Positions 1 through 8,964 are shown, numbered from the stretch's first letter. The stretch: DNA of 39,319 bases from UBA10677 sp045654245 (GCA_045654245.1 JAZOMX010000047.1:1-39319), one strand, 5' to 3'. A program made the numbers and translations. The notes: generated from the sequence alone by a model not told the origin.

Positions 1-45
1 AGCGTTCTTGTTTTCCACTGCTACGTTGTTTTGTACTTTACTCAT
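1..45 (-). CDS. 5' end of an unidentified minus-strand gene (partial)
   Basis: An ATG on the minus strand (45 to 43) opens a frame of 15 codons that runs off the left edge; it reads MSKVQNNVAVENKNA. A good ribosome binding site (AAAGGAGA on the minus strand, positions 58-51) lies 5 bases upstream of the start, which supports a real gene. The visible residues are polar and are too few to assign a family. It is divergent from the gene at 244, so the roughly 200 bases between them must hold both promoters. That gap also holds a small palindrome, CTTGT-GAAT-ACAAG at 112-125, a possible operator. Confidence 0.6.
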   Translation of the reverse strand, partial: MSKVQNNVAVENKNA

Positions 46-243
46 AAGTTTCTCCTTTGCCCGATTATACCCGTCGGCGCCACGCGTAAAATTATTTGAC
101 GACACTATCGCCTTGTGAATACAAGTATAAAACTATACAAATATTGTAACTAGCCCTAAAAAATGGGAAAAATACGGCATAATGCTTGTAAAATCTTAAA
201 ATGTATGATAATATCAAAAGTGATTGAACTTTTTGGAGAGTAA

Positions 244-2184
244 ATGGCAAAGGTAAAAGGAAGAAAAAGAAGAATAATTTTCGGAGTAGTTTTCGTACTA
301 CTCTTCGTTGGCTTGCTCGCATTTACTTTTTCGGGCGACAATAGGCAAATTCTAATAGATGCGTTCGTAAAGGATATTCCCAAAGAAGAACTTCACGACC
401 ACCTTTCGCAGTTTGGGTGGAAAGGCTATATCACGATAGGAATACTATCAATGCTCCAAGTCATATTCACTTTCGTACCAGCCGAGCCCGTGCAAGTGCT
501 AGCAGGAATAAGTTTTGGCTTGTGGAAAGGCGTACTTTGTTGCACGGCGGGAGTGTTTTTAGGAAATACGCTTATTTTCGTTTTATACAAACTTTACGGA
601 AACAAACTAACCGAATACTTCGATAAAAAATTAGAGATTGACTTTGAAAAGGCGAGCAAATCCAAGAGGGTTGCTCTTATAATCTTGATTATGTATTTCT
701 TGCCTGCAATCCCGTACGGACTAATTTGTTTTTTCTCCGCAACCTTAGGTATGAAATATCACAGGTATATGTTTATAACGGTGCTAGGTTCAATCCCGTC
801 CATATTTATCGGCGTAGGACTAGGCCACATAGCGATAGCGTCCAGTTGGATACTAGCCGTATGCGTTTTTGCCGTTCTCGTCGTAATTTTGGCGATAATG
901 ACGAAACACAGAAAAGCGTTGTTTGCAAAAGTCAATGCGTTTATGGACAAGAAAAAAGAGCCGTATTCGTCAGTGACGAAAGCGCAAGTGCCTAAAAGAT
1001 GGTTTGTAAAACTCATTTACTTTTTTGCGTGTTTCCACTTTAAGCCTAAAATGAAAGTAAAATTAACTCGTTTAGTTGAAGGCGAAATCGAGCGTCCGAG
1101 CATCATCTTAATAAACCACGGCTCGTTCGTTGACTTTTTCTATACGGGCATGCTCCTTAAAAACGAGGGCGCAAACTTTATTTCGAATAGAATGTACTTT
1201 TACAAAAAGTTCTTTGGAAAAAATATGGCTAAGGTAGGCTGTTTCCCCAAAAGTATGTTCCAAAACGATATGGAGAACGCAAAGAACATAGTAAGAGTTC
1301 TTGCTCGAAAGGGCGTACTAGCGTTTATGCCGGAGGCAAGATTATCAACGGCAGGTAAGTTCGAGGGTATTCAAGACGCAACTTACAAGTTTATTAAAAG
1401 AGCAGGCGTGCCAGTCTATATATTCAAACTACACGGCGACTATCTTGCTAGACCTAAGTGGGGAGATGCAATAAGAAAAGGCTCGTTAGTCGAGTGCGAG
1501 TTCTATCGCCTTTACACCGCCGACGAGATTAAAGAGGCAACGATAGAAGAAGTAACGGAAAAGGTAACTAGTGCGCTTTACTACGACGAGTTCGAGTGGC
1601 TCAAGACTAAACCCAAACTCCGCTATAAGTCTAAAACTCTCGCAGTTGGACTAGAAAATATCCTAACTCGTTGTCCCGAGTGCGGAGAAAGGTACTCGTT
1701 TACGACTAGCGGACGAACGATAACTTGTTCTCATTGTGGGCTATCGGCTACTATGGACGATAGATACGGTTTTATAGATAATAAGCCGTTCGAGAACTTG
1801 TCCAAGTGGTACGACTGGCAAGAGAGCGAGTGGGCAAAAGAAATCGAAAATCCCGATTTTAGGCTAGAGAGCGAAGTTAAACTCAAGCACGCATCTTTTG
1901 ACGGAAAAACAATGCTCCGTGACGCAGGCGAAGGACGAGTAGTCTTTTCAGCGCAAGGACTTACTTATTACGGCGTAGAAGACGGGGAGGAGATTGAAAA
2001 ATTCTTCCCGATGAAAAATATATACAGATTGCTCTTTGGAGCAGGCGAGGATTTTGAGGTTTACGACGGCGAACAAATTTGGTATTTTATTCCGAGTGAG
2101 CGTCGCTGTTGCGTGGACTGGTACACCGTAAGCGGATTACTTCGCGATAGGTACGAAAGAGAAGAGAAAAATGAAAACAATTGA
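244..2184 (+). CDS. VTT-domain membrane protein fused to PlsC-type acyltransferase and zinc ribbon
   Basis: A 646-residue protein with several modules. Residues 1-225 are hydrophobic, with a first membrane segment at about 10-30 and a VTT/SNARE-associated (DedA/TVP38-like) region at about 60-220, including the FVPAEPVQVLAG stretch typical of that family. Residues 255-445 resemble 1-acylglycerol-3-phosphate acyltransferases: block I is NHGSFVDF (His292 and Asp297 of the NHx4D motif) and block III is FMPEARLS, in place of the usual PEGTRS. A zinc ribbon follows with Cys477, Cys480, Cys495 and Cys498, then about 140 residues I do not recognise. Known: PlsC enzymes acylate lysophospholipids, and VTT proteins are lipid scramblase/flippase-like. 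Inferred: a membrane enzyme coupling lipid movement and acylation. The RBS is GGAGAG just before the ATG. The 3' end overlaps the next gene by 14 bases, so they are co-transcribed. Confidence 0.8.
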   Translation: MAKVKGRKRRIIFGVVFVLLFVGLLAFTFSGDNRQILIDAFVKDIPKEELHDHLSQFGWKGYITIGILSMLQVIFTFVPAEPVQVLAGISFGLWKGVLCCTAGVFLGNTLIFVLYKLYGNKLTEYFDKKLEIDFEKASKSKRVALIILIMYFLPAIPYGLICFFSATLGMKYHRYMFITVLGSIPSIFIGVGLGHIAIASSWILAVCVFAVLVVILAIMTKHRKALFAKVNAFMDKKKEPYSSVTKAQVPKRWFVKLIYFFACFHFKPKMKVKLTRLVEGEIERPSIILINHGSFVDFFYTGMLLKNEGANFISNRMYFYKKFFGKNMAKVGCFPKSMFQNDMENAKNIVRVLARKGVLAFMPEARLSTAGKFEGIQDATYKFIKRAGVPVYIFKLHGDYLARPKWGDAIRKGSLVECEFYRLYTADEIKEATIEEVTEKVTSALYYDEFEWLKTKPKLRYKSKTLAVGLENILTRCPECGERYSFTTSGRTITCSHCGLSATMDDRYGFIDNKPFENLSKWYDWQESEWAKEIENPDFRLESEVKLKHASFDGKTMLRDAGEGRVVFSAQGLTYYGVEDGEEIEKFFPMKNIYRLLFGAGEDFEVYDGEQIWYFIPSERRCCVDWYTVSGLLRDRYEREEKNENN

Positions 2185-3619
2185 AAACGAAGTTAAGGAA
2201 AAAGAAAAAGCGTTTGCAGGAATAAACTTCAAATCGTTTATATCCGTAACCATACTTTTGCTTTGTGTACTTGCGCTATGCGGAATAATAACGCTGTTTA
2301 TACCGCAAGGCTCGTTTTTGCGTGCGGACGACGGCACGCTAATCGTGGGTAGTTATACTCGTGGAGAAGTAAAAGGTATTGCATTTTGGCGAGTGCTTAC
2401 CGCTCCCGTGCGAGTATTCGTTTCCGAGGACGCATTGACGGTAATAATGATAAGCGTGTTCTTGCTTATTATGAGCGGAGTATTCAACCTTATCGAAAAG
2501 ACGGGTGGAATTAAGGTTACCGTTTCTAGGCTACTCAAAAAGTTTAGCGGAAAAAGAAAAACGGTAGTGTGCGTTTGCGTATTCGTGTTTATGCTTTTCG
2601 GTAGTTTCTTCGGTATGTTTGAAGAACTCGTTGCGCTTTTACCGTTGGTAATCGTAGTAATGCTTTCGCTTGGGCTTGACACAATGACGGGATTAGGAAC
2701 TTGTATGGTGGCGTCCTGTTTCGGTTTTTCCGCAGCGATAACGAATCCTTTTTCGGTAGGTCTTGCCTCGTCGGTTGCAGGCACGCCTATAACTGATGGC
2801 GTATGGCTACGAATAGTGTTCTTCGTGCTAGTTTTAGTTTCGCTTTGCGCTTACTTATTGCTATATATAAAAAGGATTACGGCAAAACCGCAAAAATCGC
2901 TTACTTACGAAATAGACCTAGAAAAGAAAGAAAACCTCCGTTTTGAAATAACTCAGGAGAGCGACGAAGAAAGAAGAATTTTCAAAGTTTTCGCAATCTT
3001 TTTCCTCGTTCAAATAGTCCTTTTGGTTTTACTTGCGTCCGTAAGAGCAATCTCGGGATATGCAATACCCGTGCTTGCCGTAAGTTTTCTAGTGGGCGGA
3101 ATAGTGTGCGGATTGCTCGTTTGTAAGAACAAAAAAGATGCGTTCGTACATATGGGCAAGGGAGCGGTTGCTATGTTACCTGCCGTTCTACTAATCGCAA
3201 TCGCCTCGTCTGTCAAACTCGTTCTAGCCGAGAGCGGAATACTTGATACGGTGATGAATTTCGTAATCAATCTGTTAGACGGAAAAAGCAAGTTCTTATG
3301 TGTAATCCTTATTTTCCTACTAACGCTATTTTTACAGTTATTTATCGGTTCGGCATCTGCAAAAATTATGTTAGTTATGCCGATAATAATGCCGATTTGC
3401 ACGGCGCTTGGACTTTCTCCTGCGCTCGTAATACTAACTTATTGTATGGCGGACGGCTTTACCGACGTCATAATCCCCACTAATCCCGTGCTTTTAATCG
3501 GACTATCTATGGCTGGCGTTTCTTATGGAAAGTGGGTAAAATGGAGTGCCATACTTCAATTAATTTTACTGGTTCTAAGCGTACTTACCTTGCTTTTTGC
3601 AGTAGGTATAGGATATTAA
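2171..3619 (+). CDS. YfcC-family (C4-dicarboxylate/arginine-ornithine-like) permease
   Basis: A 482-residue polytopic membrane protein with about 12 hydrophobic segments, starting after a charged N-terminus at about residue 26. The pattern (TLFIPQGSF near residue 45, ITNPFSVGLASSVAGTP near 190, and the C-terminal GSASAKIMLVMPI and DGFTDVIIPTNPVL stretches) fits the YfcC/DcuC-like family annotated as C4-dicarboxylate anaerobic carriers or basic amino acid antiporters. Substrate cannot be read from the sequence. Its start lies inside the 3' end of the acyltransferase fusion gene, and the following glycosidase begins 10 bases after its stop, so it is the middle gene of a three-gene operon. That context could suggest uptake of an organic acid or peptide released from glycans, but this is speculation. 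Confidence 0.75.
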   Translation: MKTIENEVKEKEKAFAGINFKSFISVTILLLCVLALCGIITLFIPQGSFLRADDGTLIVGSYTRGEVKGIAFWRVLTAPVRVFVSEDALTVIMISVFLLIMSGVFNLIEKTGGIKVTVSRLLKKFSGKRKTVVCVCVFVFMLFGSFFGMFEELVALLPLVIVVMLSLGLDTMTGLGTCMVASCFGFSAAITNPFSVGLASSVAGTPITDGVWLRIVFFVLVLVSLCAYLLLYIKRITAKPQKSLTYEIDLEKKENLRFEITQESDEERRIFKVFAIFFLVQIVLLVLLASVRAISGYAIPVLAVSFLVGGIVCGLLVCKNKKDAFVHMGKGAVAMLPAVLLIAIASSVKLVLAESGILDTVMNFVINLLDGKSKFLCVILIFLLTLFLQLFIGSASAKIMLVMPIIMPICTALGLSPALVILTYCMADGFTDVIIPTNPVLLIGLSMAGVSYGKWVKWSAILQLILLVLSVLTLLFAVGIGY

Positions 3620-3629
3620 GGAGTGAAAA

Positions 3630-5717
3630 ATGAATATTTGCTATTTTCAGTTTGAAAAGGCTATGCCCGTTTGGGCGAAAAATAGAGAGCGTGAGAAAAA
3701 TTTAACGCTCCTTTTTTCAACCGTAGTAAACGCCAAGGAAGGCGAATTAGTGCTAGCGGGTAATAGCGTGTACCAGGTCGTGATAAACGACGAATTCGTT
3801 ACGTTTGGTCCGGCTAGAGCAAGTCACGGATTTTATAAAAACGAACGAGTAAAGTTTGCTAGTGATAGAAATGAGACTAAAATTGAAATTCGAGTTGTGG
3901 GTTATAACGTAAACTCGTACGGCTATATCGACACTCCGGCATTTTTGCAAGCCGAAGTTATAGTGGACGGTAAGGTCGTAGCATATACGGCTGAAAACGA
4001 GGGTGGTTTTACGGCAAAAGAGTACGCTATAAAAGAGCAAAGAGTACCTAGATATTCCTTTCAGCGTCCCTTTGTGGAAGTTTATAACGCTTGTAACGAG
4101 CAAACTCCCGTGGAATTATCCAAGGTTGAGGATAAGAAAATTTTAGTTCGCGACGTGCCTTCGTTTGATTTTTCGCCCGTCTTTCCCGTTAGCCTTATTA
4201 AAGAGGGCAAGGTAACTTACTCCGAAAAAGAGAAGTATTTTACTAACCGAGCAAACGACGATACTTTGTTGGATAATTTTAAGTGCTATCGCCGTGACGA
4301 AATAGTTTACGCTCCGCAAATCGAGTACGGAAAAGTTGATTTCGGCAAGGGTGAAGATACGAAAAAAAATCCGACCGAATTTACGCTTGAACGCGATAGT
4401 TATATAGATATCGATATGGGCAAAAATGCAACTGGTCTAATTTGCGCCGATATCGAGTTTAGCGGGAAAGGAACGCTCTTTATCGCTTTCGACGAGGTTT
4501 ACAACGACGATAGAGTAAATCCATTTAGATATTCTTGTCTTAACGTTGTTACCGTGCTCGGCGAGGGAAAGTTTCGCCTTATAACTAGCGACGTTTACGT
4601 GGCTCGTTATTATCGTATGGTTGCAAAGGGAGCGTCCGTTAAGGTAACGGGATTTAAGGTAATAGACTGTGGTTTTCCTCTAGAGCGAGTAAAGGCAAAG
4701 TGTGTGGGAACTGAAAAAGAGCAAAAAGTGTTCGACGCAGGCGTGGAAACATTTAGAGCGAACTCGTCCGACTTTTTTATGGACTGTCCAAGTAGAGAAC
4801 GAGCAGGTTGGTTGTGCGATTCTTTCTTTACGGGAAGAGCGGAAAGAACGCTAACTGGCGAAAGTATTATCGAGCGTTCGTTTATAATGAACTTTCTCTA
4901 TCCCGAAAAGTTCGATTATATTGACGACGGCGTATTGCCTATGTGCTATCCGTCCGACAATCCCAACCATAATTTTATTCCAAATTGGGCTATGTGGTTC
5001 GTTTTAGAACTTGAAGAGTATTTGCAAAGAACGAACGATTACGAACTTATAGCGAACGCAAAAGATAGAGTTTACGGAGTATTAAACTATCTTAAATCTT
5101 TCGAAAACGAATACGGCTTACTCGAAAACTTGCGCGCGTGGGTATTTATTGAGTGGTCCAAGGCAAACGAATTCGTCCAAGACGTAAACTATCCGAGCAA
5201 TATGCTATACTACGCGTTTAGAAACGCAATATCACGCCTTTACGGGGACGAGCAACTTACGAAAGAGAACGAAAAACTCAAGAAAACTATCGTCGAGCAA
5301 TCAATGACGCCGTCGGGATTTTTCTGTGATAACGCAGTAAGAAAGGACGGAAAACTAGTCGCTACGGGGAATAGAACGGAAACTTGTCAGTATTACGCGT
5401 TCTTTACAGGGGTGGCGTCTCCTACCGAAAATCCGTGGCTATTTAAGACTATGGTAAACGATTTTGGCTCGGCTCGTGGCGATAAATACGCCGAGATATA
5501 TCCAGCCAACGCATTTATAGGCAACTATTTGCGCCTAGATATCTTGGTTAAAAACGGCTGTTTCGATAAAGTGAGAGAGGATATCGTAGGGTTCTTCTTG
5601 CCGATGGCTGAAAAAACGGGAACGCTTTGGGAAAATATGAGCGACGGAGCAAGTTGTAATCACGGATTTGCATCTTGCGTAACCTATTTTATGGAGCAAA
5701 TCGGTTTAATAAAATAG
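3630..5717 (+). CDS. GH78-like alpha-L-rhamnosidase family protein
   Basis: A 695-residue protein with no signal peptide, so probably cytoplasmic. The N-terminal half is beta-rich and carries a bacterial rhamnosidase-type FVTFGPARA segment near residue 57. The C-terminal half is a six-hairpin (alpha/alpha)6 domain beginning near residue 365. The GH78 active-site signature DCPSRERAGW is present, giving Asp385, Glu390 and Asp397, the positions of the carboxylates known to contact rhamnose in GH78 structures. A TLWE motif near the C-terminus supplies the other conserved glutamate. It is shorter than many GH78 enzymes (about 750-1000 residues). It would remove terminal L-rhamnose from oligosaccharides, though GH78-like proteins with other specificities exist. 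RBS AAGGAG, 7 bases before the ATG. It is the last gene of the operon and is followed by a terminator. Confidence 0.8.
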   Translation: MNICYFQFEKAMPVWAKNREREKNLTLLFSTVVNAKEGELVLAGNSVYQVVINDEFVTFGPARASHGFYKNERVKFASDRNETKIEIRVVGYNVNSYGYIDTPAFLQAEVIVDGKVVAYTAENEGGFTAKEYAIKEQRVPRYSFQRPFVEVYNACNEQTPVELSKVEDKKILVRDVPSFDFSPVFPVSLIKEGKVTYSEKEKYFTNRANDDTLLDNFKCYRRDEIVYAPQIEYGKVDFGKGEDTKKNPTEFTLERDSYIDIDMGKNATGLICADIEFSGKGTLFIAFDEVYNDDRVNPFRYSCLNVVTVLGEGKFRLITSDVYVARYYRMVAKGASVKVTGFKVIDCGFPLERVKAKCVGTEKEQKVFDAGVETFRANSSDFFMDCPSRERAGWLCDSFFTGRAERTLTGESIIERSFIMNFLYPEKFDYIDDGVLPMCYPSDNPNHNFIPNWAMWFVLELEEYLQRTNDYELIANAKDRVYGVLNYLKSFENEYGLLENLRAWVFIEWSKANEFVQDVNYPSNMLYYAFRNAISRLYGDEQLTKENEKLKKTIVEQSMTPSGFFCDNAVRKDGKLVATGNRTETCQYYAFFTGVASPTENPWLFKTMVNDFGSARGDKYAEIYPANAFIGNYLRLDILVKNGCFDKVREDIVGFFLPMAEKTGTLWENMSDGASCNHGFASCVTYFMEQIGLIK

Positions 5718-5724
5718 TTATATC

Positions 5725-5770
5725 TCGTCCGCTTTTGCGATTTATTATTCGTTTAAGCGGGCGATTTTTC
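5725..5770 (+). terminator. Rho-independent terminator of the 244-5717 operon
   Basis: The arms TCGTCCGCTT (5725-5734) and AAGCGGGCGA (5755-5764) form a 10-bp stem with one G-U pair and a 20-base loop. A T-run follows, continuing as TTTTTCGTCCTTTTT. Confidence 0.75.
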
Positions 5771-5790
5771 GTCCTTTTTCGCCCTATTTA

Positions 5791-5799
5791 TGGTATAAT
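5791..5799 (+). promoter_or_regulatory. Extended -10 promoter of the Spo0A-like gene
   Basis: TGGTATAAT is an extended -10 element (TGn then TATAAT at 5794-5799) with no good -35 hexamer. The RBS AGGAGAAAGG follows just before the ATG at 5819. Confidence 0.55.
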
Positions 5800-5818
5800 A
5801 TAATAGTAGGAGAAAGGT

Positions 5819-6208
5819 ATGCAAACTGAACAAAAAAATCGTGTGACTTTGGCGTTGCCACCGTTATTTTTCGCGTTGTCGCTCTCGCCGTGTAAAAGAG
5901 GTTATTCATATCTAAAAAGCGCCGTTTTGCTTTATCTTAGCGGAAGTGAACAAATGAGCGAAATCAATAAAGCGCAAGCCAAGGAACACGGAGTAAGTGA
6001 AAAATCGGTTGAAAAAGATATGAGGAGTATGCTCGCATTTTCTCGTGATAGCGAGTGGAAAAAACGGTTTTTTCTAATTACGGGATATCGTTTTATGGAA
6101 AACGAAACGCTCTCGGTTAAGAAGTTCGTTTCGATTGTTTCCGAGCATTTATCGGACGAGAGAAATTGTGAAAAAGTATTTGCGTTAAAAACCGATTATT
6201 GCCCTTAA
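5819..6208 (+). CDS. Orphan Spo0A C-terminal-like DNA-binding protein
   Basis: A 129-residue protein resembling only the effector (DNA-binding) domain of the sporulation master regulator Spo0A. Residues 20-75 follow the family pattern of a basic helix, KRGYSYLKSAVLLYLSG, then a short insertion, then HGVSEKSVEKDMRSML, which matches the HTH and recognition-helix region (compare KGYLYLREAI and ASRVERAIRHAI in Spo0A). There is no receiver domain or phospho-acceptor aspartate, so it cannot be controlled by phosphorelay in the usual way. It has its own extended -10 promoter and sits between a glycosidase operon and the aldolase gene. The likely role is a transcription factor with unknown targets. 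The family link is by remembered pattern, not alignment. Confidence 0.6.
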   Translation: MQTEQKNRVTLALPPLFFALSLSPCKRGYSYLKSAVLLYLSGSEQMSEINKAQAKEHGVSEKSVEKDMRSMLAFSRDSEWKKRFFLITGYRFMENETLSVKKFVSIVSEHLSDERNCEKVFALKTDYCP

Positions 6209-6213
6209 TTTTG

Positions 6214-6242
6214 TTGATTTTACTGCTTAAATGTTGTATAAT
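6214..6242 (+). promoter_or_regulatory. fba promoter
   Basis: TTGATT at 6214-6219 and TATAAT at 6237-6242, separated by exactly 17 bases, 34 bases upstream of the fba start codon. The RBS AAAGGAG lies between them and the ATG. Confidence 0.8.
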
Positions 6243-6276
6243 AAACGGGTAAATTACTGAAAAGGAGTAAAAACAA

Positions 6277-7143
6277 ATGTTAGTATCGGCAAAAGAAATG
6301 CTTGAAAAGGCAAGAAAAGGCAAATACGCAGTAGGTCAGTTCAACATCAACAACCTTGAGTGGACCAAGGCAGGACTGATTACCGCACAGGAACTTAACT
6401 CTCCCGTAATCTTGGGTGTATCCGAGGGCGCAGGAAAATATATGTGTGGATACAATACCATCGTTGGTATGGTAAACGGAATGATTGAGACGCTCGGAAT
6501 TACCGTTCCCGTTGCTCTCCATCTAGACCACGGCTCTTACGACGGAGCGCTCAAGTGCATTGAGGCTGGTTTCTCGTCCGTAATGTTCGACGGTTCGCAC
6601 TACGCAATCGAAGAGAATATCGCAAAGACGACCGAACTCGTTGCAATCGCAAAAGAAAAAGGACTTTCGCTCGAGGCTGAAGTTGGCGCAATCGGTGGCG
6701 AAGAGGACGGCGTAATCGGTAGTGGTGAAGTTGCTGACCCCGCAGAGTGCAAAATGATTGCTGACCTTGGCGTAACTATGCTTGCTGCAGGTATCGGTAA
6801 TATCCACGGTAAATACCCCGCAAACTGGGCTGGCCTAAACTTTGAAGTTTTGGCAAAAATCAGCGAAAAGGTTGGCGAGGATATGCCCCTCGTTCTCCAC
6901 GGCGGTACTGGTATTCCCGAGGATATGATTAAAAAAGCAATCTCTTTGGGCGTTTCCAAAATCAACGTTAATACCGAGTGCCAACTCTCTTTCGCTGCTG
7001 CTACTAGAAAGTATATCGAAGAGGGAAAGGACCTCCAAGGCAAAGGCTTTGACCCCAGAAAACTTCTCGCTCCCGGCGTAGAGGCAATCAAGGCAACCGT
7101 AAAAGAAAAGATGGAACTTTTCGGTTCGGTAAACAAAGCGTAA
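6277..7143 (+). CDS. fba: Class II fructose-bisphosphate aldolase
   Basis: A 288-residue cytoplasmic zinc enzyme that cleaves fructose-1,6-bisphosphate into glyceraldehyde-3-phosphate and dihydroxyacetone phosphate in glycolysis, and runs in reverse in gluconeogenesis. The LHLDHG motif supplies the catalytic Asp84 and zinc ligand His85. EAEVGAIGGEEDG, GNIHGKY and LHGGTG supply the other metal and phosphate-binding residues; INVNTE near residue 230 is also typical. Length fits the family's short (about 285-310 residue) type. It is flanked by its own promoter and terminator, so it is a single-gene unit. Its codon choice is more biased than that of neighbouring genes, consistent with high expression. 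Tagatose-bisphosphate aldolase (GatY/KbaY) is the close alternative. Confidence 0.92.
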   Translation: MLVSAKEMLEKARKGKYAVGQFNINNLEWTKAGLITAQELNSPVILGVSEGAGKYMCGYNTIVGMVNGMIETLGITVPVALHLDHGSYDGALKCIEAGFSSVMFDGSHYAIEENIAKTTELVAIAKEKGLSLEAEVGAIGGEEDGVIGSGEVADPAECKMIADLGVTMLAAGIGNIHGKYPANWAGLNFEVLAKISEKVGEDMPLVLHGGTGIPEDMIKKAISLGVSKINVNTECQLSFAAATRKYIEEGKDLQGKGFDPRKLLAPGVEAIKATVKEKMELFGSVNKA

Positions 7144-7159
7144 TAAGAATTACAAACAG

Positions 7160-7189
7160 CACGGCTTTTGGAAAAAAGCCGTGTTTTTT
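7160..7189 (+). terminator. fba terminator
   Basis: CACGGCTTTT (7160-7169) and AAAAGCCGTG (7174-7183) form a perfect 10-bp stem with a 4-base loop, followed by six T residues. Confidence 0.9.
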
Positions 7190-7210
7190 GTTTGTTTAAC
7201 ACCTATATAG

Positions 7211-7239
7211 TTGACTTTTGAGCGTTTTTAGTTTAAAAT
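7211..7239 (+). promoter_or_regulatory. Promoter of the sodium:solute symporter gene
   Basis: TTGACT at 7211-7216 and TAAAAT at 7234-7239 with a 17-base spacer. The RBS GTAGGAGAG precedes the ATG at 7271. Confidence 0.8.
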
Positions 7240-7270
7240 AAGTGATAAATTAGAAAGAGTAGGAGAGAAT

Positions 7271-8800
7271 ATGAATTATTTTGAATTAACTTCATTTATT
7301 CTTTATTTTGTTTCGGTTTTAGGAATAGGAATATATTTCTTTATCCGTAGCAAAGATAAGAGTGAAAAAGATTATTTCTTAGGCGGAAGAAATATGGGCG
7401 GTCTCGTTGCCGCCGTTTCTGCCGGAGCGTCGGATATGAGCGCTTGGGTACTTATGGGTTTACCCGGCTCTATCTATCTTTTTGGACTTGGACAAGTATG
7501 GATTTCGATAGGCTTGCTTATAGGAACTATTTTGGCTTGGATTTTTATCGCACCAAGACTTCGCAGATTTGCAATCAAAGCAGACGATTCGATAACTATT
7601 CCGCAATTTTTGTCTAATAGATTTAAGGCAAAGAACCCCGTTCTTCGTATAACTTGCGCAGTTATTTTCGTTATTGCATACTGCATTTACGCAGCGTCTT
7701 CTATCTCTGCTTGCGGAGAACTTTTCAATACTATTATGAAAGTAGATAAGACTGTTGCTATGGTAATTGCCGCTGGTATAATCTTACTTTACACGACGCT
7801 TGGCGGATTTAACGCAGTTTGTTGGACTGACCTAGTACAAGGTATGCTAATGCTCGCAGCGCTAATGCTCGTTCCGATTATTGCGCTTTTTGCCGTAAAT
7901 ATTAGCGGACCTCTTGCGCCCGTAGTTACGCCCGAAAACTACTATAATTTCCTCTCCAGCGGAAAGTTTGACTGGAAGAGTATTTCGGATATCCTTACGG
8001 GACTCAGTTGGGGACTCGGCTACTTCGGTATGCCCCACATCTTGGTAAGATATATGGCAATTAAGTCCGAAAAGGAAATGAAACGCTCGCAAAAATACGG
8101 TTGCATTTGGATTACAATCATTATCACAATGGCAACCGTAGTAGGTCTAGTTGCTCACGAGTATTTAGGAACTTCGCTTGACGCTAGCGGAAAGAACCTT
8201 GCGTTCGTTTCTATGGTAAGAAGTCTTTTCGGAAACGGTGCGCTTGCTCTTATCGGTGGATTATTGCTTTCGGCAATCGTTGCTGCGTCTATGTCCACGG
8301 CAGATTCGCAACTTCTCGCTTCGTCTAGTTCGTTTGCGTCTGATATCTATAAGACGGCTATTAGAAAAAAAGCAACGGACAAAGAAATGCTTTGGGTTGG
8401 TAGAATAGTAGTAGCAGTAATCACTATCGTTGCGCTCTTGATTGCGCTCAATCCCTCGTCGTCGGGAATTATGGAACTCGTTTCCGCCGCTTGGTCTATC
8501 TTCGGTTCGGCTTTCGGTCCTGCAGTTATCCTCGCACTTTACTGGCGCAGATTTAACTACAAGGGCGCTTGCGCAGGAATTATAGCCGGCTTCGTAAGTT
8601 CTATTCTTTGGATGGTGCTTTTCAACCTCGAATACTACGGATTTACTAGCGTCGTTGCTAACACGAATCTTTACGAACTCCTCCCGGGATTTGTAATCGG
8701 TTTTGCCGTTGCGGTAGGCGTTTCGCTATTTACGAAAGAGCCTAGCGACGAAGTAAAGGCGCTTTACGACTCCGTTGGCGACTTCGTTGAAGAAGAGTAA
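7271..8800 (+). CDS. putP: Sodium:solute symporter, probably sodium/proline (PutP-type)
   Basis: A 509-residue integral membrane protein with about 13 hydrophobic segments, the size and layout of SSS-family PutP. Characteristic stretches are DYFLGGRNMGG near residue 36, SAGASDMSAWVLMGLPG near 51, TLGGFNAVCWTDLVQG near 178 and AASMSTADSQLLASSS near 337. The ASDMS region contains the sodium-site aspartate and serine known from PutP. It would import proline or a related solute with Na+. It is monocistronic, with its own promoter and a strong terminator. The proline assignment rests on family resemblance; pantothenate or other substrates are possible. Confidence 0.85.
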   Translation: MNYFELTSFILYFVSVLGIGIYFFIRSKDKSEKDYFLGGRNMGGLVAAVSAGASDMSAWVLMGLPGSIYLFGLGQVWISIGLLIGTILAWIFIAPRLRRFAIKADDSITIPQFLSNRFKAKNPVLRITCAVIFVIAYCIYAASSISACGELFNTIMKVDKTVAMVIAAGIILLYTTLGGFNAVCWTDLVQGMLMLAALMLVPIIALFAVNISGPLAPVVTPENYYNFLSSGKFDWKSISDILTGLSWGLGYFGMPHILVRYMAIKSEKEMKRSQKYGCIWITIIITMATVVGLVAHEYLGTSLDASGKNLAFVSMVRSLFGNGALALIGGLLLSAIVAASMSTADSQLLASSSSFASDIYKTAIRKKATDKEMLWVGRIVVAVITIVALLIALNPSSSGIMELVSAAWSIFGSAFGPAVILALYWRRFNYKGACAGIIAGFVSSILWMVLFNLEYYGFTSVVANTNLYELLPGFVIGFAVAVGVSLFTKEPSDEVKALYDSVGDFVEEE

Positions 8801-8848
8801 GAAACGGTTAAAACTCAATCCGCTTAGTAAAAATTTTCGTTAATAATA

Positions 8849-8882
8849 AAAAGGACTTATCTCAAGTAGATAAGTCCTTTTT
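8849..8882 (+). terminator. Terminator after the symporter gene
   Basis: AGGACTTATCT (8852-8862) and AGATAAGTCCT (8868-8878) form a perfect 11-bp stem with loop CAAGT, flanked by A residues and a T-run. Confidence 0.9.
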
Positions 8883-8935
8883 AATTTCTAGTATTCCTTC
8901 CGACCGCAAAGAATGAATGGAATAATAATTTGAGA

Positions 8936-8964
8936 TTGACAAAATAGGATTAGCGATATATAAT
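8936..8964 (+). promoter_or_regulatory. Consensus promoter of the 8997 gene
   Basis: TTGACA at 8936-8941 and TATAAT at 8959-8964 with a 17-base spacer: a perfect sigma-A consensus. The RBS AAGGAG follows before the ATG at 8997. Confidence 0.88.

Noticed and set aside
6600..7202. A 200-codon minus-strand open frame opposite fba
   Set aside because: It is a shadow of the strongly codon-biased fba gene, with no RBS and low-complexity composition. The fba motifs on the plus strand are decisive.
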